A stretch of 64,000 nucleotides of DNA from Mycoplasmatota bacterium (GCA_022774645.1 JALFKQ010000035.1:62001-126000), one strand, 5' to 3'. Shown: positions 34,218 through 43,766, numbered from the stretch's first letter. Numbers and translations are program-made. Notes: generated by a model from the sequence alone, not told the origin.

Positions 34218-36644
34218 ATGGATAGAATAGTACAAAATAATATAGTTAAAGAAGTAAAAGATTCATTTCTAGATTATTCCATGAGTGTAATAGTTGCAAG
34301 AGCAATACCAGATTTAAGAGACGGTTTAAAGCCTGTTCATAGAAGAATTTTATACTCAATGTATGAATCAGGTTACACACCAGACAAGCAACACAGAAAA
34401 TGTGCTAGAATTGTCGGAGATGTTATGGGAAAATATCATCCACATGGTGACTCATCTATATATGAAGCAATGGTTAGAATGGCACAAGATTTCAGCTATA
34501 GATATATGCTTGTGGATGGACACGGAAATTTTGGTAACATGGACGGCGATGGTGCTGCTGCTATGCGTTATACAGAGGCAAGATTATCAAAAGTAAGTTT
34601 AGAACTATTAAGAGATATAAACAAAAATACAGTAGATTTTATACCAAACTTTGATGAAACTGAAAAAGAACCAGTTGTAATACCAAGTAGATTTCCAAAC
34701 ATTTTAGTAAATGGAACAATGGGAATTGCAGTAGGTATGGCAACCAATATTCCACCACATAACTTAGGTGAAGTAATAGATGGATGTATTGCATATATAG
34801 ATAATCCACAAATAACAACAGATGAAATGATGCAATACATAAAAGGTCCTGATTTTCCAACTGGAGCAATAATCCTTGGAAGCAGTGGAATAAAAAAAGC
34901 ATATGATACAGGTAGAGGAACTATTACTATCAGATGCAAAGCAGAAATAGAAGAATCAAATAATAGAAATAGAATAATAATTACTGAAATTCCTTATGGT
35001 GTTAATACATTAGAATTAAAAAATAGAATTGCCGAACTAGTTAGAGATAAAGTTCTAGAAGGAATAGCAGATTATCACGAAGAAACAAATATTGAAAATG
35101 GTGTAAAAATAGTAATTACCTTAAAGAAAGAAGCAAATGCAAATGTAGTACTAAATAATTTATATAAACATACTCAATTACAATCAACATTTGGCATAAT
35201 ATTCTTAATGTTAGATCAAGGACAACCAAGAACATTAGGCATAGTTGATATTATCTCAAAATATATAGATTATCAAAGAGAAATAATAATTAGAAGAACA
35301 AGATTTGACTTAGCAAAAGCTGAAGCAAGAGCACATATTTTAGAAGGATATAAAATTGCTTTAGATCACATCGACGATATTATTAAAATAATCAAAGAAA
35401 GTCAAAGTGATGTTCTTGCAAAACAAAGATTAATAGAAAAATATAGATTTAGTGAGATTCAAGCAGATGCAATATTAGAGTTGAAATTAAGAAGATTAAC
35501 TGGATTAGAAAGAGAAAAAATAGAAGAAGAATTAGCAAATCTATTAAAATTAATTGAAGAATATAAATCAATTTTAGCTAGTGAACAAAAAGTATTAGAA
35601 ATAATCAAGAAAGAAATGTTAGAAATTAAAGAAAAATTTGGAGATGAAAGAAGAACAAAAATAGATAATACAGCAATTGAATACATTGAAGATGAATCTT
35701 TAATTCCACAAGAAGATATAATAATAACATTAACAAATAAAAATTATATAAAAAGAATACCAAAAGATACTTATAAAGTACAAAATAGAGGTGGCGTTGG
35801 TATAAAAGGAATGACTACAACAGAAGAAGATTTTGTAGAACAACTAATTTCATTAAATACTCACGATTACTTATTATTCTTTACAAACAAAGGAAAGGTA
35901 TATAGATTAAAAGGTTATAAAATACCTGAATATTCAAGAACTGCAAAAGGATTACCTATAGTTAATATATTGTCATTAGAAAAAGATGAAAAAATTAACA
36001 CAATGATAACAACAAATAAAAACAATACATACAAATGTTTGCTTTTCAGTACAAAAAATGGACTAATTAAGCGTACATTAATAAGTGAATTTGATAATAT
36101 TAGACAAAGTGGTAAAATAGCAATCACATTAAAAGATAATGATGAATTAATATCAGTAAAGAAAACAACTGGAAATGATCAAATATTCATGTGCTCATCT
36201 AATGGAAGAATGGCGAGATTTAATGAAGATGAAATAAGAATAATGGGAAGAACTGCTTCAGGTGTTAGAGGAATTAACCTATCTGGTGATATATGCATAG
36301 GTACAGAGGTATCTGAAGCTGGAAAAATGTTATTAGTGGTTACAGAAAAAGGATATGGCAAAAAAACACCAATGGACGAATATAGAGAAACAAAAAGAGG
36401 AAGCAAAGGTGTAAAAACATTAAATATTACTGATAAGAATGGTAAGATTGTTGGATTTAAATCAACTGATAATGAAAAAGATTTAATGATAATAACAGAA
36501 AAAGGAATAATAATAAGAATGGATGTTAATTCAATATCACAAATGGGAAGAGTTACAAAGGGAGTAAAGTTAATAAATCTTAAAGATGATAATAGGGTTG
36601 CATCAATCTCTATATTAGAAAAAGAAAATGAAATATCAGAATAA
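34218..36644 (+). CDS. gyrA: DNA gyrase subunit A
   Basis: Breaks and rejoins [30 protein letters not shown] is the quinolone-determining region (Ser/Ile positions) and [11 protein letters not shown] holds the active Tyr. The GyrA box is [10 protein letters not shown], a variant of QRRGGKG, supporting gyrase rather than topoisomerase IV. 808 residues with a six-bladed C-terminal repeat. AGGAGG before the ATG. Confidence 0.97.
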   Translation: MDRIVQNNIVKEVKDSFLDYSMSVIVARAIPDLRDGLKPVHRRILYSMYESGYTPDKQHRKCARIVGDVMGKYHPHGDSSIYEAMVRMAQDFSYRYMLVDGHGNFGNMDGDGAAAMRYTEARLSKVSLELLRDINKNTVDFIPNFDETEKEPVVIPSRFPNILVNGTMGIAVGMATNIPPHNLGEVIDGCIAYIDNPQITTDEMMQYIKGPDFPTGAIILGSSGIKKAYDTGRGTITIRCKAEIEESNNRNRIIITEIPYGVNTLELKNRIAELVRDKVLEGIADYHEETNIENGVKIVITLKKEANANVVLNNLYKHTQLQSTFGIIFLMLDQGQPRTLGIVDIISKYIDYQREIIIRRTRFDLAKAEARAHILEGYKIALDHIDDIIKIIKESQSDVLAKQRLIEKYRFSEIQADAILELKLRRLTGLEREKIEEELANLLKLIEEYKSILASEQKVLEIIKKEMLEIKEKFGDERRTKIDNTAIEYIEDESLIPQEDIIITLTNKNYIKRIPKDTYKVQNRGGVGIKGMTTTEEDFVEQLISLNTHDYLLFFTNKGKVYRLKGYKIPEYSRTAKGLPIVNILSLEKDEKINTMITTNKNNTYKCLLFSTKNGLIKRTLISEFDNIRQSGKIAITLKDNDELISVKKTTGNDQIFMCSSNGRMARFNEDEIRIMGRTASGVRGINLSGDICIGTEVSEAGKMLLVVTEKGYGKKTPMDEYRETKRGSKGVKTLNITDKNGKIVGFKSTDNEKDLMIITEKGIIIRMDVNSISQMGRVTKGVKLINLKDDNRVASISILEKENEISE

Positions 36645-36653
36645 AAAAAGAAA

Positions 36654-36669
36654 TGTTCCACGTGGAACA
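36654..36669. promoter_or_regulatory. parS site 1 (also terminator-like after gyrA)
   Basis: TGTTCCACGTGGAACA, a perfect 16-bp palindrome fitting the Bacillus parS consensus TGTTnCACGTGAAACA family. Extended by A and T bases and followed by TTTTTTT, so its transcript could also terminate. Confidence 0.85.
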
Positions 36670-36683
36670 TTTTTTTAATGTAA

Positions 36684-36707
36684 AAATTATTTCCCGGGAA
36701 ATAATTT
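36684..36707. promoter_or_regulatory. Noc-binding site (NBS)
   Basis: Contains ATTTCCCGGGAAAT (36689-36702), identical to the B. subtilis Noc-binding consensus, within a 24-bp perfect palindrome. Confidence 0.85.
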
Positions 36708-36744
36708 GTTATAAAAAAACAAAAAATTAAAAAGTTATTAACAA

Positions 36745-36760
36745 TGTTCCACGTGGAACA
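36745..36760. promoter_or_regulatory. parS site 2
   Basis: TGTTCCACGTGGAACA. Flanked on both sides by TTATTAACA (36735-36743 and 36761-36769), a DnaA-box-like 9-mer. Confidence 0.85.
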
Positions 36761-37012
36761 TTATTAACAACTGAAGTTTCTTATACTAAAAATCATTATA
36801 TATGTTTATTTAAAATAAATAATTTAATAATAATATTATTAGATATAAAGATTATTGCAATGATTATAATAATTAAAATAATTATTCACATGGAATCAAT
36901 TTAAAAAATAACATCTCTAATATTGAAAAAATACTTATAAATTAAAATTAAATATAGTTGCTATTTATATTTAATTTGATATTATATAATTTTCAGGATT
37001 ACTTTAATTTAA

Positions 37013-37028
37013 TGTTCCATGTGGAACA
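37013..37028. promoter_or_regulatory. parS-like site 3, altered core
   Basis: TGTTCCATGTGGAACA: same arms, but the CACGTG core is CATGTG. Probably a weaker site. Confidence 0.65.
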
Positions 37029-37206
37029 TTAACAATTGATATAAATTTACCATATTATAGCAGAATATAAATATAAACATATTTTTATTAAATGTCGTAG
37101 CATTAAAAATAATTATAATTATGAAAGAACAATATAATAAAAAATATTAACAAAACCCAAATAATATTAAAATTGAGTTAAAGCATAATAGAAAAGTTAC
37201 CAACAA

Positions 37207-37222
37207 TGTTCCACGTGGAACA
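37207..37222. promoter_or_regulatory. parS site 4
   Basis: TGTTCCACGTGGAACA, about 36 bases before the SRP RNA promoter. Left flank AGTTACCAACAA resembles that of site 2. Confidence 0.85.
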
Positions 37223-37257
37223 TTAAAAAAAATTTAAAAAGAAAATTAATTTTAATG

Positions 37258-37286
37258 TTGTAAAAACAAATGACATGTGATAATAT
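37258..37286 (+). promoter_or_regulatory. promoter of the SRP RNA
   Basis: TTGTAA (37258-37263), 17-base spacer, TAATAT (37281-37286), placing the start near 37292. Confidence 0.6.
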
Positions 37287-37291
37287 ATACA

Positions 37292-37367
37292 TGTGCAACA
37301 AAGTTTAGTGAACCAGGTCAGAGTTGGAAAACGGCAGCCTTAAGCAATTAACTTTGTGTGCACATTT
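37292..37367 (+). ncRNA. ffs: signal recognition particle RNA, small bacterial type
   Basis: The Ffh-binding helix 8 is present: GGTCAG on the 5' side, a GTT-GGAA-AAC tetraloop stem, and GGCAGCC on the 3' side. The ends pair as TGTGCAACAAAGTT (37292-37305) with AACTTTGTGTGCACA (37350-37364), then a T-rich tail. About 75 nt, 4.5S-like, without the Alu domain of B. subtilis scRNA. It lies just before tadA-dnaX, close to the scr locus of Bacillus. Ffh is elsewhere. Confidence 0.9.
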
Positions 37368-37402
37368 TATTTAAACAAAAATACGAAAAGGTGTTTGCTA
37401 TT

Positions 37403-37810
37403 ATGAAAACTGAAATAATAGAAAAATTGATTAAATTAAATAAAAAAGCATTCAAAAATAAAGAAGTTCCAGTTTCATGTGTAATTGTAAAAAATAATAA
37501 ATTAATATCTAAAGCATATAACAGCAAAATAAAAAAACATGATCCAACTGCACATGCGGAAATAATCGCAATTAAAAAAGCCGCAAAAAAACTGAAAACA
37601 TGGAATTTGAATGACTGTGAGTTGTATGTAACACTATACCCATGTAAAATGTGTATAGATGTTATAAATGAAGCAAGAATAAAAAAAGTATACTACATAT
37701 TAGATTCAACTAAAGAAACAGAAGTAACAATAAAATTTAACAAATTAGTCTGTAAAGAATATGATAACTTTTATAAAGAAATAACACAATTCTTTAAATA
37801 CAAAAGATAG
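37403..37810 (+). CDS. tadA: tRNA(adenine34) deaminase
   Basis: Converts A34 of tRNA-Arg to inosine. Zinc site: DPTAHAEIIAI (His, catalytic Glu) and YPCKMCIDV (two Cys). 135 residues, slightly short. I chose the ATG at 37403 with AAAGGTG 9 bases upstream. An in-frame ATG at 37358 would lie inside the SRP RNA and is rejected. Confidence 0.92.
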   Translation: MKTEIIEKLIKLNKKAFKNKEVPVSCVIVKNNKLISKAYNSKIKKHDPTAHAEIIAIKKAAKKLKTWNLNDCELYVTLYPCKMCIDVINEARIKKVYYILDSTKETEVTIKFNKLVCKEYDNFYKEITQFFKYKR

Positions 37811-37852
37811 TATAACATGTAAAAATTTGATATAATTAGAAGGGAGGCAAAT

Positions 37853-39478
37853 ATGGAATATATATCTTTATACCGTAAATATAGGCCGAAAACTTTTAGT
37901 GATGTTGTAGGTCAAGAAGTAGTGGTAAAAATATTAAAAAATAGCATCATAAATAATAAAATTAGTCACGCATATATATTTAGTGGACCAAGAGGAACAG
38001 GAAAAACAAGTATAGCAAAGATTTTTTCTAAAGCTGTAAATTGCCTTGAAACTACAGACGGGGATTTATGCAATCATTGTACTAACTGCTTAACAAATTT
38101 TGATGAAGAAATAGATATTATAGAAATAGACGCAGCTAGCAATAATGGTGTAGATGAAATTAGAGAAATTAGAAACAATGTTAAATTAATGCCTGTGCAC
38201 CTAAAATACAAGGTATATATTATTGATGAGGTACATATGCTTTCAACAAGCGCATTCAATGCACTACTAAAAACATTAGAAGAACCTCCAAAACATGTTA
38301 TATTTATTTTAGCAACAACTGAATTTAATAAAATACCTTCCACTGTTATATCTAGATGCCAAAAATTCGATTTTAAAAAAATTACAAACATACAAATTGA
38401 AAATCGACTAAAATATATTTTAAAACAAGAAAATAGAAGCATAAGTGATGAAGTAATAAGATTAATTTCAAAATTAAGTGATGGAGGATTAAGAGATGCA
38501 ATAAACATGATAGACCAAGCCATTTCACTTGAAAAAGATAATATAACTATTGATGATATATATAATTTGATAGGAGACATCAGTGAAGAAAAAGAATTTG
38601 AATTATTTAAATATATAACATCAGGAAATATAAAAGAAACATTGAAATTAATCAATAATTTTTATGAAGAAGGAAAAAATTTTATTAATATATGCGAAAG
38701 ACTACAATTGTTAGTAAGAAATATAATAATTTTTAATAATACAGATAATTATTTTGAAAAAGATTACGAAAGCAAATTATTAGATTTTTCTCACATAAAA
38801 TTAGATTATTGTGAAAAATTATCTGAAGAATTATTTAATTTAATAAATGAGTTAAAAAGAACAAATAATCAAAAAATTATTACAGAAATCTCTTTTTTAA
38901 AAATGTGTCTTATGTTAAAAGAAAAGGAAGAAAAAAATGAACCTGAAATTCAAGTTGAAAATAAACAGATAATAGCTGCAAAACCAGATATTATCGAGAA
39001 AAGCAATACATTAGAAAAAGATGAAAACAGAAAGATAAAAATAAATAATGTTTTTTGTGGTCCAAGCAAAGAATTAAAAAATAATTTTATAAATAACTAT
39101 GAAAAATTGAAAGAATATTTATCAATTAAAGAGTATAATTCATTAGTAAATTTATTATTAAAGGCTACACCACAAATCGTTACAGAAACTAATGTACTTT
39201 TTACATTTAAAAATAACTTTGACATAGTTTTATTTGAAAATAAATTAGAAGAAATTCAAGATTTATTTAAGAAGATTTTTGGAAAAAAGTATTCAGTTAT
39301 AGCAGTAAATAATGAGGAATATAGCATAATTCTTAAAGAATATAAAAAAAATATAGATGCTGGAAAGAAATATGAATACATAGAAGAAAAAGAAGAAAAA
39401 AATAACAATAAAGCAAATACAAAAATTGAAAATACAGCTGAAACATTATTTGGAAAAGATTGTATAATAGTAGAATGA
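37853..39478 (+). CDS. dnaX: DNA polymerase III subunits gamma/tau
   Basis: Clamp-loader ATPase. YRKYRPKTFSDVVGQE, Walker A GPRGTGKTS, a zinc site around NCLETTDGDLCNHCTNC, IDEVHMLSTSAFNALLKTLEEPP. 541 residues, with a Lys/Glu-rich C-terminal tau part. GGGAGG before the ATG. Confidence 0.95.
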   Translation: MEYISLYRKYRPKTFSDVVGQEVVVKILKNSIINNKISHAYIFSGPRGTGKTSIAKIFSKAVNCLETTDGDLCNHCTNCLTNFDEEIDIIEIDAASNNGVDEIREIRNNVKLMPVHLKYKVYIIDEVHMLSTSAFNALLKTLEEPPKHVIFILATTEFNKIPSTVISRCQKFDFKKITNIQIENRLKYILKQENRSISDEVIRLISKLSDGGLRDAINMIDQAISLEKDNITIDDIYNLIGDISEEKEFELFKYITSGNIKETLKLINNFYEEGKNFINICERLQLLVRNIIIFNNTDNYFEKDYESKLLDFSHIKLDYCEKLSEELFNLINELKRTNNQKIITEISFLKMCLMLKEKEEKNEPEIQVENKQIIAAKPDIIEKSNTLEKDENRKIKINNVFCGPSKELKNNFINNYEKLKEYLSIKEYNSLVNLLLKATPQIVTETNVLFTFKNNFDIVLFENKLEEIQDLFKKIFGKKYSVIAVNNEEYSIILKEYKKNIDAGKKYEYIEEKEEKNNNKANTKIENTAETLFGKDCIIVE

Positions 39479-39492
39479 AAGGAATGATAAAT

Positions 39493-39786
39493 ATGAATAT
39501 GCAAAGTATAATGGCACAAGCCAGAAAACTACAAGGAGATATAGAAAGAATTACGAAAGAAATAGAAAATACCACATTTAAATATGAAAATGATTATGTA
39601 TTAATTGAAGGAAAAGGAAATAACACAATTAATATTATAAAGATAAAAAATAATCAAATTTTAGAAGATAGTGAAATGCTTGAAGATATGATTCAAGTAG
39701 GTGTAAATGATGTATTAAAGCAAGTTAAAGCAACAAAAGACAAAAAATTAGGAAAATATACTAACGGTATGGGAGGCCTATTATAA
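39493..39786 (+). CDS. nucleoid-associated protein YbaB/EbfC
   Basis: Small DNA-binding protein nearly always between dnaX and recR. MNMQSIMAQARKLQGDIERI and the C-terminal GKYTNGMGGLL are characteristic. 97 residues. Several in-frame ATGs exist (39484, 39493, 39499); AAAGGA is best spaced for 39493. Confidence 0.92.
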   Translation: MNMQSIMAQARKLQGDIERITKEIENTTFKYENDYVLIEGKGNNTINIIKIKNNQILEDSEMLEDMIQVGVNDVLKQVKATKDKKLGKYTNGMGGLL

Positions 39787-39790
39787 TATA

Positions 39791-40390
39791 ATGGCACTTC
39801 CAAAGAGCTTCCAAAACTTAGTTAACAATCTAACAATTCTTCCAGGAGTGGGAGAAAAAACTGCAGAAAGATATGTTTATTCACTATATGAAAAAGACGA
39901 AGATGAAATAGAAATATTAGCAAGATCACTACTAGATTTTAAAAAAAATATTAAAATTTGTAAGAATTGTGGGTGTTTAAGTGATGAAGAAATATGTGAA
40001 GTATGTGCTGATACATCAAGAGATAAAAGTACAATCTGCATAGTTGAAGATTCTAAAAATGTATTCTTTATAGAAAAAACTGGTAAATACAAAGGAACTT
40101 ACCACGTTTTAAATGGACTTATTTCACCAATAGATGGAAAAAATCCAGAAGACCTAAATATCTCAAATTTAATAAATAAAAGAATAAATACTGATGTAAA
40201 AGAAATAATTATAGCATTAAATCCTTCAATTGAGGGCGAAATAACATCTCAATATTTACAAAAAATATTAGAAAAATTTGATGTAAAAGTTTCAAGACTA
40301 TCGTATGGTCTTCCAATGGGTACAGACATAGAGTATTTAGATCCTATAATGATATCAAAAGCTTGGGACGATAGAAAAGTAATATCATAA
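39791..40390 (+). CDS. recR: recombination protein RecR
   Basis: Zinc-binding ring protein acting with RecF and RecO. HhH region LPGVGEKTAERYV, four-Cys zinc finger CKNCGCLSDEEICEVC, TOPRIM domain IVEDSKNV ... and C-terminal RLSYGLPMGTDIEYLD. 199 residues. Confidence 0.96.
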   Translation: MALPKSFQNLVNNLTILPGVGEKTAERYVYSLYEKDEDEIEILARSLLDFKKNIKICKNCGCLSDEEICEVCADTSRDKSTICIVEDSKNVFFIEKTGKYKGTYHVLNGLISPIDGKNPEDLNISNLINKRINTDVKEIIIALNPSIEGEITSQYLQKILEKFDVKVSRLSYGLPMGTDIEYLDPIMISKAWDDRKVIS

Positions 40391-40400
40391 AAATATAACT

Positions 40401-40432
40401 CATAAATTTATTTAGGAGAGAGTAAATTTATG
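40401..40432 (+). promoter_or_regulatory. start-codon hairpin of bofA
   Basis: CATAAATTTA (40401-40410) is the exact complement of TAAATTTATG (40423-40432), which contains the bofA ATG. The ribosome site AGGAGAG is in the 12-base loop. If transcribed from upstream, translation could be gated. Confidence 0.55.
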
Positions 40433-40606
40433 ATAATTGATATTATAAAAAGAATAGTTTATTCATTATGTTTGCTATACACAATAAATATTTTTATATA
40501 TAAAACTGGAAAAACAGTTCCAATAAATTTCTATTCTATAGCAATAGTTAGCTTGTTTGATTTTTTAGGAGTAATTGTACTACTATATTTAAAATACTAT
40601 TATTAA
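40430..40606 (+). CDS. bofA: BofA-like sporulation membrane protein
   Basis: A 58-residue protein with two membrane segments (about 10-23 and 38-55) and the BofA-type stretch KTVPINFYSIAIVSLFDFLGVIVLL. In Bacillus BofA holds back pro-sigma-K processing in the outer forespore membrane. The assignment rests on this weak motif and on its place after recR, where Bacillus has yaaL-bofA. AGGAG lies before the ATG. It ends 11 bases before holB. Confidence 0.7.
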   Translation: MIIDIIKRIVYSLCLLYTINIFIYKTGKTVPINFYSIAIVSLFDFLGVIVLLYLKYYY

Positions 40607-40617
40607 GGAGTAATATT

Positions 40618-41406
40618 TTGAAAAAAATTTATCAGTATTTTGAAAAACTATATAATGAAAATAGAATGACTCAGGCATTTCTTATAGGAAATGTTGTTTA
40701 TGATGATATAAAAGTTGAACTAGAAAAAACAATTAATGATTTTATATTTAAAAATAATATAGAATTAGAGGAAAATCCAGATATATATATAATAAAAACA
40801 GAAGATGGTTATTTAAGTAAGGAAAAAATAAAAGAATTATTAAATAATTTATCACATACATCACAATTTAATAATACCAAACTATATATAATCGAGGACT
40901 GTGAAAAAATGAGCGATACAGTTTATAATGCAATGTTAAAAACATTAGAAGAACCAAGCCCAGGCATATATGCTATTTTATTAACAAATAATATTGATGC
41001 AGTTAAGCCAACAATAGTTAGTAGATGTCAAAAAATATTTGTTAATTCGAGTAAAGAAAGAAAAGAAAAAGATGAAAATATAGTTATAGAAAGTACTGAA
41101 ATAATAGAAAATTTAGAAAAATATGGAATCGAAAGTATAGCAAAATTTAATAAAATATATACAATAATTAATGATAGAGAAAAGTTTTTAAAGGTTTTAT
41201 ATGTAATGATGGATAAATATAAAGATGCTTTATATGAACTTGTAAATGACGAAAATATTAAAAAAGATGATATAATATTTATGAAAAATGATATAAATTC
41301 GATTTCCAAAAAAATATTAATAATAGACAAATATATATCATTAACATCAAATTATTTAAATAAAAATCTAACAATTGATAGATTTATCATAGAAATGTGG
41401 GGATAA
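40618..41406 (+). CDS. holB: DNA polymerase III delta prime subunit
   Basis: Clamp-loader subunit without ATPase activity. DCEKMSDTVYNAMLKTLEEPSPGIYAILLTNN and TIVSRCQKIFV are the AAA+ sensor parts. 262 residues, short. Start codon is TTG at 40618, supported by AAGGAG 7 bases upstream. Confidence 0.85.
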   Translation: MKKIYQYFEKLYNENRMTQAFLIGNVVYDDIKVELEKTINDFIFKNNIELEENPDIYIIKTEDGYLSKEKIKELLNNLSHTSQFNNTKLYIIEDCEKMSDTVYNAMLKTLEEPSPGIYAILLTNNIDAVKPTIVSRCQKIFVNSSKERKEKDENIVIESTEIIENLEKYGIESIAKFNKIYTIINDREKFLKVLYVMMDKYKDALYELVNDENIKKDDIIFMKNDINSISKKILIIDKYISLTSNYLNKNLTIDRFIIEMWG

Positions 41407-41408
41407 AA

Positions 41409-42212
41409 ATGAAAGCAGTCGGTGTAGAATTTAAAGAAAAAGGAAAATTATATACTTTTTTTGACAATAATTTAGAAATAAAATTAAATGATAAAGTAAT
41501 CGTTAATACCGAAAGGGGATTGCAATATGGAAATATTGGTGCTTTATTTGGTGAAATTAATGATGGAAAAGAACATGCCCTAGTAGAAAAAATTGCTACA
41601 AAAGATGACGAAATTCAAAATAAAAAAAATATAGATGATGCAATGAAAGCATTAATAAAAGCACAAGAACTAGCAGAGAAAACAAATTTAGATATGAAAT
41701 TTCTAGATGCATTTTTTACTTTTGACAGAAAACAATTAGTATTTCAATTTTTATCCGATAATAGAGTAGATTTTAGAGATTTAGCAAAATCATTAGCTGC
41801 AATATATAAAACAAGAATAGAATTAAGACAGGTAGGTGTAAGAGACAAAGCTAAAAATATCTCCGGAATAGGCCAATGCGGAAGAAAATTATGCTGTTCA
41901 AGTTTTTTAAATGATTTAGATTCAGTTGGTATAGCACAAGTAAAAAATCAAAATTTGTCATTAAATCCAAATAAAATAAATGGACTATGTGGAAGATTAC
42001 TATGTTGTCTAAAATATGAAGATGAATTATATACTGAATATAGAAAAGGTCTTCCAGAAGTTGGAGATAAAAAAACATATGATGGTGAGACAGGCAGTGT
42101 AATATCAGTAGATATTCCGAATAGAAAATATACTTTATTAACTGAAAAAGAAAATAAAATAGAAATAAAGGTGCCATTAAAAAATGAAAAAAGAATCAAC
42201 AAAAACAATTAA
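41409..42212 (+). CDS. ricT: RicT/YaaT, PSP1-domain protein
   Basis: In Bacillus, part of the RicAFT iron-sulfur complex that steers RNase Y and is required for sporulation and competence. The PSP1 core shows GQCGRKLCCSSFLND and NKINGLCGRLLCCLKYED, supplying the cluster cysteines. 267 residues. ATG at 41409 with GGGG 6 bases upstream; the GTG at 41397 is inside holB. The place after holB is the Bacillus one. Confidence 0.9.
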   Translation: MKAVGVEFKEKGKLYTFFDNNLEIKLNDKVIVNTERGLQYGNIGALFGEINDGKEHALVEKIATKDDEIQNKKNIDDAMKALIKAQELAEKTNLDMKFLDAFFTFDRKQLVFQFLSDNRVDFRDLAKSLAAIYKTRIELRQVGVRDKAKNISGIGQCGRKLCCSSFLNDLDSVGIAQVKNQNLSLNPNKINGLCGRLLCCLKYEDELYTEYRKGLPEVGDKKTYDGETGSVISVDIPNRKYTLLTEKENKIEIKVPLKNEKRINKNN

Positions 42213-42945
42213 TGATCTAGTTTATTATGGAAATATTAAGATAGTTCAAGATAAGAATTATTTTAATTTTAGTTTAGATTCAATATTGCTACCAAATTTT
42301 GCTTTATTAACACCAAATACAAAAAAAATAATGGACCTTTGTAGTGGAAACTTACCAATTCCACTAGTATTGAGCACAAAAACTTCGGCTGAAATATATG
42401 CTGTGGAGTTACAAAAAGAAATATACGATTTAGCATTAGAAACATTAAAAATAAATAATCTTGAAAGCAAAATAAAATTGTATAACGAAAATGCCAAAAA
42501 TATGATAAATATGTTTGAAACAGATACATTTGATTTAATAACATGTAACCCACCATATTTTAAGAAAGAAAAAGATAGTATAATTAATGAAAATATGGTA
42601 AAATCAATTGCTAGACACGAGATAGAGATAAAATTGGAAGACATAATAACAATATCAAGAAAATTATTAAAAAATGGTGGTTCGCTCTGTATGGTTCACA
42701 GAACTGATAGACTTATAGAAATAATAGAACTCATGAAAAAAAATAATATTGAACCTAAAAGAATTAGATTTATTTATCCTAAAAAAAATTCAGAATCAAA
42801 TTTAATCTTAATAGATGGAAGAAAGAATGGAAAATCAGGGTTAAAAATTTTACCACCGTTATTCGTACATAATGAAGATGGAACATATACAGAAGAAGTT
42901 CTAAAAATGTTTGGAAGTGATAGAAATGAATCAAAAAAGTTATGA
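42184..42945 (+). CDS. tRNA1(Val) (adenine37-N6)-methyltransferase-like protein
   Basis: SAM-dependent methyltransferase of the TrmN6/YabB group. IMDLCSGNLPIPLVL is the SAM motif and LITCNPPYFKKEK the NPPY catalytic motif of N6-adenine enzymes. 253 residues. Overlaps ricT by 29 bases and rsmI by 20, so tightly coupled. Confidence 0.87.
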   Translation: MKKESTKTINDLVYYGNIKIVQDKNYFNFSLDSILLPNFALLTPNTKKIMDLCSGNLPIPLVLSTKTSAEIYAVELQKEIYDLALETLKINNLESKIKLYNENAKNMINMFETDTFDLITCNPPYFKKEKDSIINENMVKSIARHEIEIKLEDIITISRKLLKNGGSLCMVHRTDRLIEIIELMKKNNIEPKRIRFIYPKKNSESNLILIDGRKNGKSGLKILPPLFVHNEDGTYTEEVLKMFGSDRNESKKL

Positions 42946-43765
42946 AAATAGTAAATATGGTAAATTATATTTAATACCAACTCCAATAGGAAATTTAGAA
43001 GATATAACTTTGAGAGCAATAAAGACATTAGAAATGGTAGATATAGTTTATGCTGAAGATACTAGGGAAACGAATAACCTGTTGAAATATTTAAAAATTA
43101 CAAAAAAAGTTGAATCTTGTCATAAATATACAGAAATGAAACATAAAAATAAAATAATAGAAATTTTAAAATCAGGAAAAAATATAGGTTATGTAACTGA
43201 TAGAGGTACACCATTAATTAGTGACCCTGGAAATATTATAGTAGAAGAGGCTATAAGCAATGGAATAATAGTTATTTCCTTGCCGGGGCCAAATGCATTA
43301 TTGCCAGCTATAAACATGTCTGGATTAAGTAATGAAAAATTTTTATTTTATGGTTTTTTAAATAGTAAACCATCAATCTCAAAAAAAGAATTAATAGAAT
43401 TAAAGGATATAAAACAAACAATCATTTTATATGAATCTCCACATAGATTAACAGCTACTTTGAAACAAATTTTAGCAGTATTTGGGAATAGAAAAATAGC
43501 AATTGTAAGAGAAATATCAAAATTATATGAAGAAATAATAAGAGATAATATAGAAAATATATTAAAAATATCCGATAATTTAAAAGGTGAAATAGTAATT
43601 GTAATTGAGGGAAACACTCAAGAAAAAGAAGATAAAATAGATTATAATAATGAAATTTCAAAATTAATTCAATCTGGATATTCAAAAAGAGATGCAGTAA
43701 GAGAAGTAGCGGACAAGTATAATATGAGCAAAAATAAACTATATAATGAATTTAAGGAGAATTGA
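42926..43765 (+). CDS. rsmI: 16S rRNA (cytidine1402-2'-O)-methyltransferase
   Basis: Tetrapyrrole-methylase-fold enzyme for C1402. LIPTPIGNLEDITLRAI, EDTRETNNLLK, DRGTPLISDPG, SLPGPNALLPA and YESPHRL are all present. ATG at 42926; the in-frame TTG at 42911 is less likely. The yazA gene that separates these two in Bacillus is absent. Ends with TGA, showing TGA is a stop here. Confidence 0.95.
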   Translation: MNQKSYENSKYGKLYLIPTPIGNLEDITLRAIKTLEMVDIVYAEDTRETNNLLKYLKITKKVESCHKYTEMKHKNKIIEILKSGKNIGYVTDRGTPLISDPGNIIVEEAISNGIIVISLPGPNALLPAINMSGLSNEKFLFYGFLNSKPSISKKELIELKDIKQTIILYESPHRLTATLKQILAVFGNRKIAIVREISKLYEEIIRDNIENILKISDNLKGEIVIVIEGNTQEKEDKIDYNNEISKLIQSGYSKRDAVREVADKYNMSKNKLYNEFKEN

Positions 43766-43766
43766 A

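Larger units (their letters stand above)
36645..37257. other. non-coding centromere-like block: parS sites and a Noc site
   Basis: About 610 bases with no supported gene and extreme A+T content, broken only by G/C-containing palindromes. Three perfect parS sites, one parS with a changed core and one perfect Noc-binding palindrome lie here. The first parS doubles as a hairpin with a T run after gyrA. Confidence 0.85.

Noticed and set aside
36179..36670. Minus-strand frame of 163 codons over the end of gyrA, starting in parS site 1
   Set aside because: Shadow of gyrA; the start codon would lie in the parS palindrome and no ribosome site is seen.
37358..37402. Longer N-terminus for tadA beginning at 37358
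   Set aside because: It would lie inside the SRP RNA (3' arm and tail). The ATG at 37403 has its own ribosome site and gives the normal family start.
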